Source: Gracilaria gracilis
Taxonomy: Eukaryota > Rhodophyta > Florideophyceae > Gracilariales > Gracilariaceae
Length of the DNA stretch: 64,000 nt
Direction of reading: 5' to 3'
Assembly (NCBI GenBank): GCA_030374805.1
Contig: JARGSG010000011.1
Coordinates: 930,001 to 994,000 of the forward strand
The notes beneath the pieces are model-generated. The model made no database searches, had not been told where the DNA came from, and saw nothing but the letters and a program-made list of their open reading frames with translations. The translations under genes were made by a program, and so were the position numbers. Shown here in pieces: positions 30,401-43,640 of the stretch. Each line of letters begins with the position of its first letter. Position 1 is the stretch's first letter.

Positions 30401-30600
30401 AAAGTAGGACGTGATGGAGTTGACCGTGGTCGGAACGACCAAGAGCCATGTCCAAACCGTGTCCTGTGAATCCTGAGAGCTTCGAGGAGAACGTTTGGAG
30501 TTTACACTCTGACGGAAAGACTGCACCCTTTGGAAAAACCAACAGGTTTTCCTTACCAAGTAGGTTCCCTTTATGAAGTATATGGTTCCCTAGCACGTCG
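27406..30600 (-). pseudogene. Second copia gag-pol relic
   Basis: Fragments of a copia polyprotein lie in the expected order on the minus strand. They are a protease-side piece near 30596-30375, a zinc-binding/integrase part at 30559-30005, the integrase core at 29975-29742 (GEPEFDNGFF, then RRHNKIGVVESKN), a linker at 29423-29136, the reverse transcriptase start at 29036-28608 (LKCRLVPHGNKD, LDIKGAYL) and RNase H at 27927-27406 (FSDASQGKGS, STGAEILA). Frames change many times and stops are frequent. The RHNK-type integrase differs from the copia at 20.9-25.1 kb, so this is another lineage. No LTRs or target duplication could be identified. Confidence 0.8.
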
Positions 30601-30613
30601 GTGTTATCGGAAT

Positions 30614-30818
30614 GCTAGTTTTGGTGTCAAAAATGACCGAACTAAAATGATCGAAAAACCGGTGAATTTATCCAGACTTGGATGTGCTTAATTTCCGAAA
30701 ATATTTCCACATTTCCACTTGTGCTAGTTTGTGAGGAAAGTATCATTCACGATTATTTCCATCATTGCTAGTTTGGATGGAAGACAAACTAGCATGTTAC
30801 TTCCGTTCACGCTAGTTT
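30614..30818. repeat. Subterminal GCTAGTTT repeats of a CACTA-like element
   Basis: GCTAGTTT or GCTAGTT occurs at 30614, 30723, 30767 and 30811 and inverted (AAACTAGC) at 30786. Short repeated motifs beside the end are usual in CACTA/EnSpm-related elements. No matching set was found on the right side, and a terminal CACTA was not found. Confidence 0.55.
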
Positions 30819-31138
30819 CCGAACCCAATGTAAGTGTGTAAGTGGCACATATTTAGAACTATACGGCGGCGAATAGGGATATATATACATAGAAATCTAC
30901 TTATGGAATACGATTAGAAGAATACAAACCCTTCGAATAGGAACTCTCTATAGAGATACAGCACATCTATTCAACAACTCTCATATCAGATATCGGCCGT
31001 TTATTCTCTCACTTTTGAAACGCCTTCGCATCACGTGCCACCTCCCCCATCACTCCGTCCCACCCTCCGTGCGCCATATTACGCTCCCCACCACTACGTA
31101 CCCCCTTCTCCCCCAACACCCCCACACCGCTCCCCGCC

Positions 31139-33264
31139 ATGCCTAATTGCTGCTTTGAAGGCTGCTCCTTCTTCACTTGCACCATCCCCGCCATTCAAAG
31201 GCACCAAAAAAGATGCCCCAACCGTCTCACCGCCAACAAGCGTTTCCTCTCCCCCGGCTGCAACGTCCCTCACTTCCCCCACGCACAAAGCGTCACAAGT
31301 CCACCCCCCTACTCCCACCACCACCCCCACCTCCTCTCTCTAATCGCCCTTCCGATAACGTCCCCATCGCCGACGACGACTCTTACCACCAGCAGCAGCT
31401 CTCCCTCTCCGTCCACACCCAAGACGCCTACCATATCGTAGGCACCCCCGTCTGCTCCCCCTCCCCCTCCCCACCTCCTCCACCGCCAACCTCCTTCCCT
31501 CTCCTCAACAACCTCCACCTCGAACGAATGGTCCTCTACATCTCTTCCATCGCTTCCACCCTCGGCCCCCGCAAGGCAGGCGAACTCATCTCTCTCCTCC
31601 ACGACCCCTCCTTCTCCAAGTCAGCCTTCCACAACGCCGTCTTTTCCGCCTCCCAGTGTCTCAAACTTCAAACAAACCTCTTCCAACACCGAGTCACCAA
31701 CATCGGTTTCACCCCCACCACCCTCCAATACCCACAGCACCTCTTCACAGCCACCATCTTCTGTAAGGATGCTATCCAAGTCCTTAAAAGACAACTCGCA
31801 CTCGCACACTCCGACAACACCTTCTTTCACCACCTCCCCCATTGAACCTCCTCCAGCTCTCCCGCTTTCGCCCACCCCATGGCTTCTTCCCGCGGAAAAG
31901 AAGCTGTCCCAGCCCTCAAGGACGCAATTATGCAGTCCTCCAATAACTCCTACATCTGGCACACCCCTGAGAACACCCATATCGACTCCTTCATCGGCTT
32001 TGTCCAGGTATACTCCGACAAGTCCTCCACCTCCCTCAAACCCTCTTCCAGCACCTTCCACCCCCTTCATATCACCCTCCTCAACTTGTCCGACTCGTTC
32101 CGTCGCGAATGTATCACCGACAACCTCACCTTTCTCGGATACCTTCCAACCTCTTTCAATCTCGCCACCCCTTCTCGAGACCCCGATACCATCCCCCAAA
32201 CTTCATCCAGCATCTCCCGCTCTACCAAAATGCAACTCATCCAGCGTGCAATCTCCAACCTCCTCAACCCTCTTCTCTCCTCCGGCCTCACTGGCTTCCC
32301 CTTCCGTGACGCTAATGGCGTGCTCCACCATTGTCACCCAATCATCGCCAGCTACTGCGCAGACATCCCAGAAGCAAAGGACATTCTCGCCACCTCCCAC
32401 GGCACCCGCCCCAAGCATCCATGCCACCGATGTACCGTCCCACGTTCCGACCTCCGCCTACACATTCCATCCCTCCCTCTTCGATCCCAAACCCAGACTC
32501 TCGATGCCCGCAAATCACACTCTACCCTCCTCCAAGATGCTGAAAAGGCCCTCCCCGCCAGAAAGCCCAGAATCGCCCGAGACACCAAGGAGAAGGCCGT
32601 TGAAGCACTCCACTCCCTTTCCCTCGCAAAGTACTTCTCCCTCTTCGAATCTTACCCTATCTTCAACCTCATCCCTCTCCTCTCTTCTTACAACATCTTC
32701 CCCTTCTAACCACTCCATAACTTCCACCTCGGCATCTCCAAGCTCATCAAGCTCGCAGCCATCGAGAGACTCAAGTCAGAATCACTCTTCACTACTTCCC
32801 GTTCCTCCAAGTCCCGTCGTTCCTTCAACTCCGTCTGCTCCTCCATCCTGCAAAACGCGAATACCATCCTCGCCGCCATCGAAAACCACCCCCCTCGCTT
32901 CACCCTTCCTTCTTCCACTCCATCTTCCAAGGAGTTTGCCTTCGTACATTTCATGGAGCTCTTCCCACCAAGCGACGAAGTCGATGTCACCCTCAATTGC
33001 GTATGCCTCCGATGGGCAACAGACGACGAACATAACCACACCGCCCATTTAGTTCCCATCTCCACCCTCTCCACATCTGACAACGTTTCTTCATGGTTTG
33101 GACTCATCCCTTTCTCTTCTATCCTTTGCTCGGTTCATGTTCTCCGCCAGAACTACCCTGCACCCCCCTTCAATTCCCGCCTCCATTGGCGTTTCCATAG
33201 ATTTTACCTCAACAGATTCTACCGGGAACCCACCTCCAGGCCCTACCTCCCACCCTCCGCATAG
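31139..33264 (+). pseudogene. Plavaka/KDZ-type (CACTA-related) transposase with in-frame stops
   Basis: The protein begins in one frame with a C2HC-type finger (MPNCCFEGCSFFTCTIPAIQ...HQKRC). After a Pro/Ser-rich stretch it moves to the frame used from 31177 on. That frame holds WHTPENTHIDSFIGFVQVYSD, LHITLLNLSDSFRRE followed by LGYLP, then PIIASYCADIPEAKDI with HPCHRC, and PLHNFHLGISKL. These are successive landmarks of Plavaka-like transposases (named from memory). Two nonsense codons, TGA at 31843 and TAA at 32707, interrupt it; the frame otherwise runs to 33264. Codons are heavily pyrimidine-rich. The copy should be inactive. Confidence 0.7.
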
Positions 33265-33405
33265 CACTCATTCCATACGATTTTCATAAACCAATCACTA
33301 CCACCCTCTTCCACAAGAAAGATTGGAGATAGGTATGGGATGAAGAAGATATACCACCTCTTCATCATCCCACAGCTATCTCCACTCCTCCCACTCTTAT
33401 TCACC

Positions 33406-35604
33406 CTACCCTCTCCGCTCTCCTCCTTCTGCCCCATCCGTACCTTCTCCCCGGTGCCCAACCAAACGACTGAAACTGGGCTCCTCTGGTCGGAACGCTG
33501 CTATGTAGCAATCAAGAACCGCTCCAAGTCTCCGCGTAAAATTCGCCATAAAGTATTCCTCTCTCACCGCTAGACATACCTTCTCCCTCGATGGAATCCA
33601 CAGCCCAACAGTCGCAGTTCTCTCCGAATTTCCGGACACACACTTCAGATCCCACTCTAAAAACCCATCGTTCTCAAACTCCTCGCCGTGCTCGTCCCCC
33701 ACTAATTCCAATGCCACCTTCAATATACCCTCCACTGCCCTCGGCAGATACCTCCCATACAATGTAGAAAACAAGAGCTGCCTTTGTCCTCCACGTCCCA
33801 CACCCTCGTTCATCGTTTTCACAACACACCCAATCCACGCATCGAGTCTGGCGAGGTGCATCACCGTCCCATCCACGTAATGCTTTTCCCCATTACATTT
33901 GGTCTCCACTGCGTATCCCATGTACTCTTCCAACACTGCCACCGCCATTCCATTCTTGAAATATTTGTCTTCATCATCACAGCTCCACTGTGGAGCATGC
34001 ACCGTTGACTTAGAGTACGCAAGATCTTCGAAACGGCTCATTCTCCACGCACACAACTTGTTCATACCATCTTCTTCACTTCCCATAAGCTTCTCGCGAG
34101 CCTCGTCCATCTGCTTCTTCAACTCCTCACCAAGTTCCGTCCCCTCGCTAGGCTTCGCCCGCCTCGAAATCAAATCCTATCCCAGTAAAGAGAACAATCT
34201 GTCCCGAGCAGCCCGCTTTCCCACCCCAATCACATTGCTTATCTTCTGCTTCATCCCCTGCTTCAGACACTTGTCTGCGCTTACATTCTTCACGCACTCT
34301 TGTTTCCTCCCCGCTTCCCCTATCGTCTCCCACGTGTCTCCTATTATTTCTGTCTCGACCACATACTTCAACAACACACCACTTCCACCCTCTGTCGATG
34401 GTTTGTACGCCCTCATCCCATATGCAACCTGAATTGGGCACCCAGGCACCATCTCATTCTCCCCAACTACAAACATGCTCCCCTCTTTACTTTCTCCCAC
34501 CGTCTCACTCCTGTTCTTCCAGCTTCTATCAACGTTTTCCGTGTCGAAACAAAGTTCAGACGCCTCCAACTTCGCATAATGAAGAATCCTATCATACACA
34601 GCCCTTGCGAATCCATAAAAACATTCTTCCACTCCAATATCATACTTTCGACACCCTCTCACATTCTTTTCTCCCCCACCTCGCTTTCTCCCCTTCACTG
34701 CCTCCCGAAGACTTTCGATCAACACATTTTGCCGTTTATTTTCCTCCCTCAGCCGTGCCAGCTCTTCCTGCGTCAGCTTCAAGCTCACCATCAATTTATA
34801 GTGATCTTCCTTCATATTTCTCAACTGTCCCTTCAGCGATTTCACCCTCTGAACGAGTGCAGACCGTAGCAATACGCTTAAGGTTTCCTTATTCCCTTCC
34901 CGTTCCCTTGTAGATCCCCATTTATCTTCTCGAATTCTACCTCCGCTTTCTCCCCGACCGCCGTCACTTTCGTCTCCCACGTCCTTCGGAAGTAAAACGG
35001 TGTTGCGCCTTACACGCATCCCTTGGGGTGTTAGTGGCGCAATCTCTACGACATTCAATTCCCCACGCCGTTCTGTTTGTACGTCGTCCTCCCCTTCGAA
35101 ATCCCTCTCAACCACTGCTGCTGTCCCTCCGACAATTTCTTTGGTTGATCCACCACTTTTACGTCGTACCACTCTCCCGTCCGCATGTTTTCGTCGCTTA
35201 TCTCCCCCCTTTTCCACAACTTCAACACCCACCAATCCATGAACCACACTCCCTATTCTTCTCTCACTACCCTCCCCTGTTTCACGTTCTGCCATTCTCC
35301 GCACACGCCCCACTCCTTCTTTCTCCCGGTTCGCATTCTCTTGCTCGAAACCAATGCTTTTTTCCTCTGGCACTGTATTTGGCGTCAGAACAACCAAACT
35401 CTCCACTCCTCGCGTCCTCGCCGGGTGACCACACCTCACTCTCTCCCTTTCTCCTTCCACCTCTTCGGGTACCCCAGCCTTAGGCACTTTATCACCGTTA
35501 GTTCCCTTTCTTCCTCGAAGACCCCCACTACCTAATATGGTACTTCTCCTTGCTATCGTTCTTCTCTCGACACTCGTACGAAGCTCTTTACCCTTCACTA
35601 TCAT
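33406..35604 (-). pseudogene. Second gene of the CACTA-like element, coiled-coil protein with one TAG
   Basis: One frame runs from 35604 to 33406, broken only by TAG at 34174-34176, so about 730 residues in two parts. The first 250 residues are charged and rich in Arg, Gly and Glu. Residues 250-310 form a likely coiled coil (heptad-like LKGQLRNMKEDHYKLMVSLK, then EELARLREEN). The C-terminal part has scattered Cys and aromatic residues but no motif I know. It converges on the transposase gene. CACTA elements commonly carry a second DNA-binding gene, which fits the position. The coding strand is strongly purine-rich, the complement of the neighbour's bias. Confidence 0.5.
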
Positions 35605-35880
35605 ATCCCCGCTATCGCTCTCCTCTAAAACTTGCGCAGTCTCTGCGCCTCTTCTACGACCATCTCTCTACCGACCACCGCGCAGAATCTTCTTCGGAAT
35701 ACTGTAGAGCAAGACAGCACCGTGCTCTGTACCTATTTTCCTGTCTCCAGGCTCTGGACTCCCGTTGGGATGATGGCTTGTAATGTTGATGATGGACCCT
35801 ACATATGGGTGAAGTTCGGATGACTTGAAGTGAACCTTGTAAGGTGGATTGGATTATGAAACCATTGCATGGTGTTGAAC
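35605..35880. other. Short non-coding junction
   Basis: Lies between the 5' end of the CACTA-like second gene and the gypsy LTR remnant. It may contain the promoter of that minus-strand gene. The right end of the CACTA-like element should be here, but I could not define it. Confidence 0.3.
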
Positions 35881-36914
35881 ACGTGGAAATTGTGTAGATT
35901 TAGTTGAGTGGAGTCACTCATGAGGCCCCTGACAGTGGGTTGGCCACGTGTGCGGATCTCAAGAAGTGTGCACTATTTTAGTAATAATATTTAGTTTAAT
36001 ATGCACTAGGCATATAAGCTCGGGTGATATCACCCTGGAGCCAAAATTGTAAAGTTACCTGAGTCGTATCTTCTTCCTGAAGTACGTGGCCTTCATCCCG
36101 AAGATTGGGCTATGAGTAGTACTGCCTACGTAGGTTCACGCCTCCATTAGGAGAGTAACCACGACTGGTCTCGGTATACTCACCCCTCAGGGTCCTTTAG
36201 GAAGCTACTGTGCACCATTTTCTGGCTCATTTCAGTCTTCGTCCCATCATTTGGTCCTGTTCAGTTATCTTCGCCGTGGTGTCGGATCGTTTATTGGACA
36301 TATCGTTTCCTGGTACAGGCTTTGCTTCGGCCCCTGTATAGGGTTATTTTCGGCTTTGGTTGCCGTTGTCGCTCCGCCTCGGGTCTGTTCCGCCGGTTGG
36401 CACGACCCTTGGCTCCGCTCCGGGTGTCTGTTACTTGGAGTACTCCCCCGTTTGTACGGTTTCTCTACCCCTTTTTCCCCCTTTTTTGCACCCTTTCTTT
36501 GGGGTTTCCTGTGCTTCACTACCGATCACCGGTTCCTCATGGTTTTTACCTCTGCCGGTTCTTCCAGTACGGTCTCCGGTTTACACCCGGCTGCCACTCG
36601 GCATGCGCACGGGCAGAGGGCTCTTGTGCTGAGTTCGCCCATACAGGGAGTGGGACTCGAACATCCCATGGATGTTCCCTTTCAGCGTGTTGCTCCACAT
36701 TTGGTCTCCCGACGTAGAAGGGCTTGAGTCACTTTGTGAAGTACTCTTTTGAGTTTGGAATCTTGAAGATTGGGATTCCCCTTTTTGGGAGATTGATTTC
36801 GATTGACATCGAGTTTCGGTTCTGTTGGAGTCACTCCTTTGTTTCTTTCCGCTTTTCGGAAATCGTGATTGACGTTTTCGTTTTCAGCTAGTTTTCGGTT
36901 CGTATGATGCCTTA

Positions 36915-37316
36915 ATGATGTCGAGGGATGATCCATGGAATGGTTCCTCGTCTTCGGAAGGTTTTGATGACTCCACTTATTCGGGTTTGTATTCTGTGTC
37001 CGAAGGGATTGGTGTTCATGAAATCTCATCCGATTCTCGGGAAGTGTTGTTCTTTTTGTCGTTTCCCCAAGCTGGGTGGTCTTTTGACCCCACGCCGGTG
37101 GTTCATGGATTATCCGACTTTCGGAATACTGACGCTGTTGGTTTCTCCAGGTTGGAGTCAGCTACCAAAGAATTGGTTTTCGGTCTACGCTCCCCGTTGG
37201 AGGGTCTGCTGAATCTCAGACGAGATATTTCCGATATCAAGCTCCAAGATGTGTCGGCAGATGTTCGCGAGTTGCGACTGAGTGTTGCCTCGAGTATTGA
37301 GAGGAGTGGTTTTTAA
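36915..37316 (+). pseudogene. Gag-like remnant of the old gypsy
   Basis: This 133-codon frame is rich in Ser, Asp and Glu and ends in a helical segment, corresponding by position to the N-terminal part of the gag at 47770 in the younger gypsy. A Ser-rich patch with DSSDTERRLRKNRKRSRSH in the next frame (37341-37574) parallels the SDSNPSHSD...RSKRS region of that gag. Assignment is by position and composition only. Confidence 0.45.
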
Positions 37317-38221
37317 GAAGCCTCTTTTGAGGAATTTACTGTGAAGTTGAACCGTATCGGTGAACGTTTAGAGTCTTTCGAGGGAGACTCATCCACTTCG
37401 GATTCAAGTTCGTTGGCCGACTCATCGGATACAGAACGCCGTCTCCGGAAGAATCGCAAACGTTCCCGTTCACACGGTCAAGGCTCTCAAACGAGGAAGA
37501 AGAAAAGCCTACCAAGTCATCTCGGTTGTTTTTGGTCACCAGAAGTCGGTACTTTCTCATTTGAGCACGTCTGACACGGAGACGTCCACGTCAGACGCGT
37601 CATTTGATGATGGAGAATGATCCCACTTTCTACGGTGAAGGTACCCATGACGGGGTTCGACGAATTGCTCTAGCAATGAACTTCTTTGAGTACCCAAGCC
37701 TGAGATCAGGTACACAACGCCGCAACGCAATGTGCCCGTTCGTTTGTATGGCAAATCGACCACGGTGGTATGTTCCCAGTGCTACGGGCTAGGACATATT
37801 GCACCGCAAGGGACGCTCCCACATTGAGATAGGTCAACCATTATTGGGTTTTATGAATTACTCTCACAAAAAAACAAAGCTCGAGTTTCGAGAGTGCCCT
37901 ATGGGATCGCGGTAAAGAACCGAAACGGTACTGGAAATATTGGAAATATCGCGACGGTTCAGAACCAAGGTCTGGTGAAAGCAGCCGAACCCAAGACTGG
38001 GGATTTTTCAGTTCTCCAGGATGGGTTTTACCCGAGTCAATCGGTGATGCCTTCTCCGAAAAACTGATATCGGGAGCCTTTCATTCGGGAGAGGTGACCT
38101 GTGAACAGGGGTCATTGCAGCCTGAGGCGTCCTGGCCTCGCTCCCAAATGAAGATCATTTCTAGGAAGATATCTTTATCCTTATCGGATTCGCACCCTGA
38201 GATGGGTCAACTCGAACGGCC

Positions 38222-38464
38222 GTGGACACGGAAGAGCAATCCGAAGTGTTCGGACCTTGTAATGATGCTCTCGAAGAGAAGTATAAGGTTCTCGCCGATT
38301 TCGGCTTCTCTGACCATCTCATGGTTCGTCATATCGCTCTTTTGGATACCGGAGCCGGTCCCAACTGTATACTGGACTCGTTCCTTCTAGAGGAGTGTCA
38401 TGAATGTGTCCGTTACGGTCCCCTGATGGAAATCGTTAATGCAAATAATAACCCATTCGGGTAG
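38222..38464 (+). pseudogene. Retroviral-type aspartic protease remnant
   Basis: The segment reads YKVLADFGFSDHLM, LLDTGAGPNCILDS and NANNNPFG and matches YKVYADLGLK, VLDTGAGPDFVVES and DANNNPLK in the protease of the younger gypsy at about 50140-50330. The active-site Asp-Thr-Gly is intact but the frame ends at once, so this is only a fragment. It is the strongest proof that 36-44 kb is a relative of the 47-57 kb element. Confidence 0.75.
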
Positions 38465-41400
38465 TGTAAGTGTTATGCTGACACCCGTGTTTGGGGTTAA
38501 TACGTGTCATGTTCCTGGTAAGGTTTTTGCCTCAACGTCTGAAGATGAGTTTCATTTTTGACACCTACATGGGTTCATGAATAGTTCCTATCATCAGGAT
38601 GATGTTGGTTGATTTTTGTTTGCGATTTCTGAGTTGTTCACTCTTCGCTCACCGCGGAACGGTTCTCTCCTTGCAAAGGTACTGTACCCTAAAGAGGGGG
38701 ATGTGAATGACACCCTCAGGTTGGTTGTTTTTCGATGCCTCCAACTTGGGTTCATGAAGATGCTCTGTATTGATTCTGAACTTTATAACACGGTGGTTTT
38801 TTCACCCGACTTGCTGGGACACGCGTCCCCGCCTGCACGGTTTCTTTCCCATTGTGAGAGATTGTTTCGTCTCATTTCGAGAAATCTCCAAACTCTGGAG
38901 TATCTTCTATTTGAACTCGTATGAGTTATTTGTATTGGTTCACCTGGAATGGTTCCTGAACCTTGTTCGAGTCATGTGCACCTTTCCCGGTTTCGTTTTG
39001 GGCTACATATGTTTGTTTACGTGAAGTGCCATTTCTGGATCATATCGATAACGATAGGTGCGCTTGAGGTTGATCCTGGACGATAGTTTCCTTGTTAAGG
39101 TTGGTACCGATTGACACGGTGAGTGTTGCTTATGAAATCCGAACTTGGATTGCGTTCACTCCTTGGAGTTCTTTTCTACAGTTTGAACTGCCTGTGTCAG
39201 GTGTTTCACCAATCTGTATTGGTTCTGGTATTGGTTCTGAAATCCGTGAACGGAGTCAAGTCGTTCAATCTCGTGGAGTTCTGACGCCTATGTCTGGTGA
39301 TGTAACCACTCGTGGTGGCTCCGCCTAAGAAGGGGGTAAGAGTTTCGTGTTCTCCTTCCGTCGCTCGGCGTCGCCATCTTATCCAGTTTATGGAAATGCT
39401 CGTGCTAACGAGATCGTATTCTACTGCCCACATATGGTGGTATCGATTTTGGGAAGCACCCTCTAGGTTAGTATGGACACGCCGGAACAGTCGGACGATC
39501 TTCTGTTTTTGAAGTCTGAACCCTTGATAGGGACGATATGGCTGAATTTTACGCAGTCCCGTTCGGGAAATTCATGCCGCAGTACGGATGGATTTGATCC
39601 CGCATCGCGCTTGTTGATTCTCGCGAACAAGGCTTGAATTCCATAAGATGGCTGTTTTGGTTATTGACCGCACATGGTAGAAGTGTGGTTTGATGTATAC
39701 CCAAACTGGGAAAGATATATTGTTATTGCAGAACCCTACTGGGTATGTGATCAATCCGCTGCGAAATTTTCGGCATTGGTTCTCAACTTACCGCTGATTT
39801 GGTGCATGACGTCGTTTTCGTCGCTGAGTGCAATGCAGAGTCAGTTCGCGTCCTCTTTGTATAGGTTGTGTTGAGAAGAACCGCTGTCGGTGATCAAAAA
39901 TGCCACGAATGGAAAGAACTCATGATGAGGTCGCACCAATATTGGTTTATGGATATTGTTGGTCTGAGGGCTTCGGCTGCGTTACTGGTTCCTTGTCGCG
40001 GAAGGATTGGTGCCCATATGGGTATTCTACGATCCGGAAGCGGTGTTATTGCTACTGACACTGTCGTTCAGGACCGCCTGCGCACGCCGTATTGGCTACT
40101 ACCCAAGCCCCTAAACCTACTATGGGTTACTACCGACGTTGGTTCTGATCTTATCACCCTTGCTTGGGAAACTACAGTTGAGCCCAAGTTGGGAAACTCA
40201 TGCCGCATCACGGACATCTGAGCTGGTGTATCGCTGTCGCGGAGGTTACCCAAGAAGTTGGTTTGACGCCCTGAATTGGTGGGTTAATGGTTAACCGCAA
40301 GCGATGCAAGATCGACTTTGAAGTTGTTCCCGTACGGGCAAGACGTGTAATCGTTCTACCGTTGTCGGTTTCAGTTGACTTAGTACCGAATGTTCGGTGT
40401 GCTGCTACGTGGTCGCAGTGAAAAGAAGTGGAGAGTCAGTTCGGGTACCTTTGGTGTAGGTTCTGTGAGAATAATCGCTGTCGGTCGTCGCAAATACCAC
40501 GCATGGAAAGAACTCGTAATGAGGTTGCACCAATATTTGGTTATGAAGTTGTAGCTCCGCTTTGTTCGGATTTTCTCTGGATCTAAACGTCGACGTCAGA
40601 TCAGCGCCAAAAAATGGAGATGGCAGTTTAAAGTTGCCTTGGTGAAGGATTTACCGTCGTCGGTACGCGTGATGAACCGCTATTGGCTACACCCGCGGAT
40701 TGGTGATGTGAGACAGAAACTAGGACCGGGAGTATTGTCCTAACGCTCACGCGCGTTGATTCCTCGATCGAGGCAGAAGTCAGCATTGAAGTTGGAGCTA
40801 TCCCTGTTGGAAAGACGGCTATTGGTGATGAATACCCACGTGGGCAAACTTGCAAGTCGTTGGCTGCTTTTACACCTCGATCGCATGAGGCGCAGAAGAT
40901 AACATGTACCGAAAAGACGGATTTCGCCGACCCGTCGATAGGTCAGCGCTACGACGGGCCCAATGGGAGGAACCTGCGGTATGTGTGGATGAAAATGAAG
41001 AATCATTGTGGATAACGCTGAAAAGACTGGTTCCGGCAGTGTACGCATGCAATCTGCTTGAAGGAACCTTAACAGGTGTGCTGTGTGGCGCAGAAGTCTC
41101 CGTGGAAAGCGTGCCGTCATCGGCAGATAATTTGCAGGAGTGCCGCTCGCGTATGCAGAATTGCACGTCCAGTGGCCGGTCAAAACACTTAATTTTTTGA
41201 GTGCCAGCGGCTGGCGGTGCGTGCGCATGCGCGCGCGCGGGTGCAAAGTGGCACGACAAATTGATTTATTTGATATTTTGGCTTGCCACGACGCATGGCG
41301 TTTCCGGAATCTGACGATAGTGCACATGGCCCCTTGGCAGGGTTGTCGCCCAATAGGGGTGCTTTGCACTCCATAACGTCCCAGAGTGCCGAGCCAATCA

Positions 41401-43640
41401 CATGGGGCTGCATTGTTGCAACCCGCCGCCATGTGCGATGGAGTGGTATGTTGCGGTGGCCCTGCGAATCCGCCACCCTGCACAGGGAGTGTTAAACGCA
41501 GTATCTCCGTCGCAAGGGCTCTTCCGCGTCAAAAAACGACTTCGCCTAGATCAGGAACACTGCCATTCGTTGGTTTCTTGCCCGTTTAGGATAACAGTTG
41601 GCTCACCGACTCCGGAAGTGAAGCGCTTTCACTGGAGATCACTTTTGTTCGATTTGGAGGCCGAAAACGGAACGTAGGAATTCTCCGTCATGACGGCTAG
41701 AGCCTTTGTCCAAAAGGCAGATCAGCGACCACGACGCCGGACTCCAACCTTCACCGTTGTACACCCACTTGATCTCCGAAAGAAAACAAAGCCTAGTGCC
41801 GGGAACAACGCAGGAAACCGCAGAAGTCATTGTATGGAGTGCTGTTGCAAGTATCATATGCCTGTGCGTCAGGAAGAAAGAGAAGTAACCCGCGCGGATA
41901 CAGTAAATCTTAGCATACCGAAGTCGGCTTGTACCATGTTATGGTGTTCCGGAAGATTTCTTACGCTTTGGTAACCGTTATACGGTGATAGGCTTTCGTT
42001 CAACGAGATGTTCGGTTGGCCTCCATGTCTTGGGATTGATGGAAAGGTTGATACGCTCTGTAGCCACAACAAATGGTATGATATGATGGGATTTGAACCC
42101 CGATCAGTCGGATATCTCTCACATGAGATTTGTCTACAATGAAGTGCCCCGATTCAAGGAAGACGTTTTGAAGTATTGAAGTGTCCCAGAAGGGAAGTTA
42201 GCCAGTATGATGGAGTGTGCTTCTGCGCAAATGAGTGAGTCGCGCGTTGCACTATCGCCGAGACACCGGTATCTGTGATCCCATTTCGGGAAGAAGTCGT
42301 GATGATAACCAATGTTGGTACTATGCACCTTGTCGTAAGGTTCGTGAGAAAGTGTTTCATTTGGAAGCATGGGAAGATCCACATTTAGGAAGTTGTTTGG
42401 AAAACCCTTGTGGGTGTGAGAAGATGAAGTGATACACAGTGATAGAGTGGGAAACTGAGCTGTCTGTACAGAAAACCGACTCGCTGTTGTTGTGAACCCT
42501 TGATCAGGTGATATGTGGGGAAAGTGATACTGCGTTACGGATAATCGGTGTGGTTGTCAGAAGCGTACCGTGATCGGGTAGTTACCTGCCGCAACATTAT
42601 CTGGTAGTATGGTAGTACCGGAACGGTTTAAACCATGGTTTGGTATGTTCATTTGTTTGCTTTTCAGACGGAGTACTGGAGACTTTCTCTCCGTAGAAAC
42701 GGCGCTGTTTCAAGTACTGGGCACCACGGATGGTCTCCGAACGCTATCGTTCATGGGTCAACAGCCCGTCGGGGATGGAAGGAACGCGAACCATTACTGG
42801 TAACACTTGTCTACTCTGGTTGAGTTACCCCGTATTCGGTATGAAACCTCGGGGTGTAGAATATCCTAAGAAGGGATGAAGAATGCTGCAGTTTGCCCCC
42901 AGTAGGCGTTGTTTTGCACGAACGTGATGTCTCACAAAGTGAGATTGAAGCCCAAACCGGGAATATTAATGCGAAGGCGTGCAAACGCATTGTAACCGCA
43001 AACCGGTTAGGACGGATGTCAGTAATGAAAAACATCACGCTGGGAATGCCCTGTAGTAGGGAAAGAAGATGAAGACGAGTGAAGAGGTCGTTGCCGCTTT
43101 GTCGGAGGAGGTTCAGAATTTGTATCCAATTGTGGCACGTGCTTTGTGTAACCTTGGAAGGTGTGGTAGTCCGGAAGATGTGCGCGTGAACGCGAGGGTT
43201 CAGCCCGACTAGCTCTTCGTAGGAAGGCCACGGCACGTCGTGCAGGACGTGACCATGGGGCTGCTGCCCCGGAGGGAGAATATGCCTGCCACTGGCGTTG
43301 AGTCCCTGGGACGCCCCAGACCCATTGCCGCTTTGCGGAAGAGGCACGGAACGAAATCCGGAGAAGTATCCCGAGTTCGGAGGTTGACCGCTCATCGCGC
43401 GAGGCACTCGAGGCACGGAACGGTTGGTAGTAACACCGCGAGAGCGAGTTGAAGACTGTTGTGAACAGGATTGATCGTCGCTGGAGCGAGGTTTGCACTT
43501 TGGAGTGGTAGTGACTTGGTCTTCGCGAGGCGAGATGGAATCCGAAGACTTCGGGGATGCGCTTTTATGCCCACAGTTGGAAGTTCGACCCGCCATCGCG
43601 ACAGCGTGGCTCACTTTTAAGGAGAGGGATATGAAGGAGA
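38465..43640. other. Decayed interior of the old gypsy, no readable gene
   Basis: Over 5 kb with only short frames. Two related stretches of about 115 bases (about 39838-39955 and 40434-40555) share phrases such as CGCTGTCGGT, ATGGAAAGAACTC and GCACCAATAT, which shows an internal duplication. A GC-richer patch at 40900-41700 has longer frames on both strands but no motif. No reverse transcriptase or integrase landmark was found. Confidence 0.45.

Noticed and set aside
35843..35858. TGGATTGGATTAT near 35845 matching, inverted, the subterminal repeat near 59540
   Set aside because: It could mark a lost left end of the pogo/Harbinger-like element beyond the old gypsy, but the GAGCATCCCC tip is absent and the motif is simple. 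The evidence is too weak.
40740..41483. 247-codon minus-strand frame in the old gypsy
   Set aside because: No recognisable domain; overlapping frames of similar length exist on the + strand in a GC-richer patch.
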